DNA from: Embleya sp045207655
Lineage (GTDB): Bacteria; Actinomycetota; Actinomycetes; Streptomycetales; Streptomycetaceae
Assembly: GCF_045207655.1 (NCBI RefSeq)
Contig: NZ_CP108787.1
Span: 1 to 64,000 of the forward strand
Length of the DNA: 64,000 bases
Direction: 5' to 3'
Both the position numbers and the translations under genes were made by a program. Position 1 is the stretch's first letter. Every line of letters begins with the position of its first letter. Shown piece by piece: positions 62,704 to 64,000 of the stretch. A model generated the notes under the pieces. It searched no databases, was not told where the DNA came from, and worked only from the letters and a program-made list of their open reading frames with translations.

Positions 62704-64000
62704 CATCCCACCAACTCTTCCGTCAGGCTGCGCTCACCGAGACCCCCTGCGCGCCCGAGACATCCCGCGTCGAACTGTCCGCCATGGACGACGACGGGCG
62801 TATCGATGTCCGCCATCCGCGTCAGCCACCGCTGCTCTTCCGCCAAGCGATAGCGGTCGAAGGCGGAAAGGGAGCCTGCCGGGGTCCTCTCGCGAGCGGC
62901 GATTGCGGCCGCCAGTCGAGGCGAGAGGACCGTGGGGGAGCTGTTGTCGGGTTCGGTATCCAAGGCCCAGTCCGGCAGGGTGAATTCACCCGTGTTCGGC
63001 AACGGGACCGAGGGTGCCGGTGGTGTTGGCGGCGACGTCGACGTCGCCCCGTCGTCCCGACAGACACCGCAGATCAGCCGACGTGAACTGGGCGCGCCGT
63101 GCGTTGTCCGGCGGCAGTACCGGCAGACCGCGATGGACTCCGGCAACTGACTCAGGAACCACCCAAGTGCTGAGGAGATTACTGGTTCCTGGTCGCCCGT
63201 GCGCAGTTGCGACAGACGTACACGAAAGTGGGTCTCGAGCATGTTTGCGTCCCAGAACCAGGATGACGATGCTGCGGTGGTGGGCCCGTGAAGGATGACC
63301 TCCAGAGCGCGAGCGGCGATCGAGCGCTGGCCGGGTGTGAACCGGGCTGTGATGGTGGGGATGGCATCGAACACCTTGCGGACCGCGGCAGTTTCGAGAT
63401 GGGAGTGCGGGAGAGGGCTTTCCTCCGCGCGCAGCGCGTTCTCATCGCGGTGGATTCCCGGAGTCTCGCGCGACGTATCTTGTGCGGGTGTTTCGCCTTC
63501 GGCGGAGAACCCCATGGCGTCGTCGGCATCAAGGTGAACGTCACCCAAGGTGGCGTGAGGGTGTGTATGTACGACGCTACGTCGGGGTCGGTGTGACCTG
63601 GGCCGATCCGTGGGGACCGGCCGCTGACCTGCGGATTGGACGGGCGGATCGCAAGATGCTGGGCTGGTGAAGCTACGGCGGGGTCGCGGAACTGGGTGCG
63701 AGGGGCTGTGCGCTTGGGCGATGGCTGGGATGATCCAGTCCGTGCGGTGGTGTAGGCCGTTCTCCGTGGTTCGGCGCTCGCGCGAGGCGACGCCGTGGTC
63801 CTCCAGGCGGGATAGGACTTTCTCCGCCCCCCCATCGCTGCACCGCAGCAGCGCTTGCAGGGTCCCGGCCATGCGACCGCGGCGACCCGAAACGCGGCCT
63901 CCCCGTTGTCGTACACGACCGTTGGGGCCAGCACGCAGCGCCAACAAGACGAGTGCGAGGCGGTCGGTGGCAGCCCCGCGGGTACGGCGCTCCGCGAGGA
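62700..64000 (-). CDS. partial helix-turn-helix-like protein, 5' end off window
   Basis: The frame is open from 62700 to the right edge (at least 433 aa). The visible N-terminal part, ERRTRGAATDRLALVLLALR then LQALLRCSDGGAEKVLSRLE and HGVASRERR, looks like tandem winged or helix-turn-helix units as in actinomycete plasmid DNA-binding proteins. A middle ARFTPGQRSIAARALEVILH segment and CRYCRRTTHGAP ... ICGVC, a zinc site, follow, then a tail with SAFDRYRLAEEQRWLTRMAD. Could be a replication or partition protein, but I see no decisive motif. Confidence 0.6.
   Translation of the reverse strand, partial: LAERRTRGAATDRLALVLLALRAGPNGRVRQRGGRVSGRRGRMAGTLQALLRCSDGGAEKVLSRLEDHGVASRERRTTENGLHHRTDWIIPAIAQAHSPSHPVPRPRRSFTSPASCDPPVQSAGQRPVPTDRPRSHRPRRSVVHTHPHATLGDVHLDADDAMGFSAEGETPAQDTSRETPGIHRDENALRAEESPLPHSHLETAAVRKVFDAIPTITARFTPGQRSIAARALEVILHGPTTAASSSWFWDANMLETHFRVRLSQLRTGDQEPVISSALGWFLSQLPESIAVCRYCRRTTHGAPSSRRLICGVCRDDGATSTSPPTPPAPSVPLPNTGEFTLPDWALDTEPDNSSPTVLSPRLAAAIAARERTPAGSLSAFDRYRLAEEQRWLTRMADIDTPVVVHGGQFDAGCLGRAGGLGERSLTEELVGC

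Overview
The window is very GC-rich and its genes are those of a filamentous actinomycete, most likely a streptomycete or close relative. Lineage markers are an XRE/DUF5753 regulator followed by a DUF397 gene, a DUF574 methyltransferase, DUF6461 and DUF6292-like genes, and many GTG starts. There is no core metabolic, ribosomal or tRNA gene. Coding density is low, most products are orphan families, and several genes are duplicated, truncated or frameshifted. This looks like accessory DNA (chromosome arm, island or large plasmid).

Layout. 0-9 kb: a DUF3800 gene, three unrecognised genes, then a GIY-YIG gene, an unknown gene ('gene a') and a protein built from five zinc-ribbon repeats plus a GIY-YIG-like domain. 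10-13.3 kb: four small orphan genes on the minus strand. 14-24 kb: a SUKH protein, a frameshifted DUF3825 gene, a HEPN-like gene, a second zinc-ribbon/GIY-YIG gene (six repeats) next to a decayed copy of gene a, then DUF6292-like and DUF6461 genes. 23.8-27.9 kb: a minus-strand operon with two methyltransferases, a formyltransferase and two small proteins. 28.9-32.3 kb: XRE/DUF397 pair, a small gene and a PD-(D/E)XK-like protein. 33-41 kb: a GNAT gene diverging from a plus-strand run of orphan genes, several of which share domains. 41-49 kb: a 10-bp tandem repeat array, a DUF1778 antitoxin and further orphan genes. 49-59 kb: an array of mostly single-gene units (HIT, MazG-like and orphans). 59-64 kb: small orphan genes and a helix-turn-helix-like gene cut by the right edge.

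The most interesting signal is regulatory. Sixteen sites upstream of genes in three separate blocks (11.8-13.4, 34.2-34.9 and 49.5-58.6 kb) carry the same element: an inverted pair of G/C-rich boxes (CCCCTCCCC ... GGGAAGGG). A -10-like hexamer (TAGATT, TACGTT, GATAGT and similar) lies 32-36 bp, usually 33 bp, from the inner box. Two sites serve divergent gene pairs, giving 18 promoters. The genes behind them are unrelated orphans plus GNAT, HIT and two paralogous families, so this looks like one dispersed regulon. Four of the leaders also share a 5' hairpin.

A second candidate system is the zinc-ribbon-repeat/GIY-YIG gene with gene a, present in two copies in the window. Several frameshifts look like single-base indels, some in homopolymers, so sequencing error must be excluded before calling those genes dead. 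All family names were assigned by eye from motifs; no database search was run.
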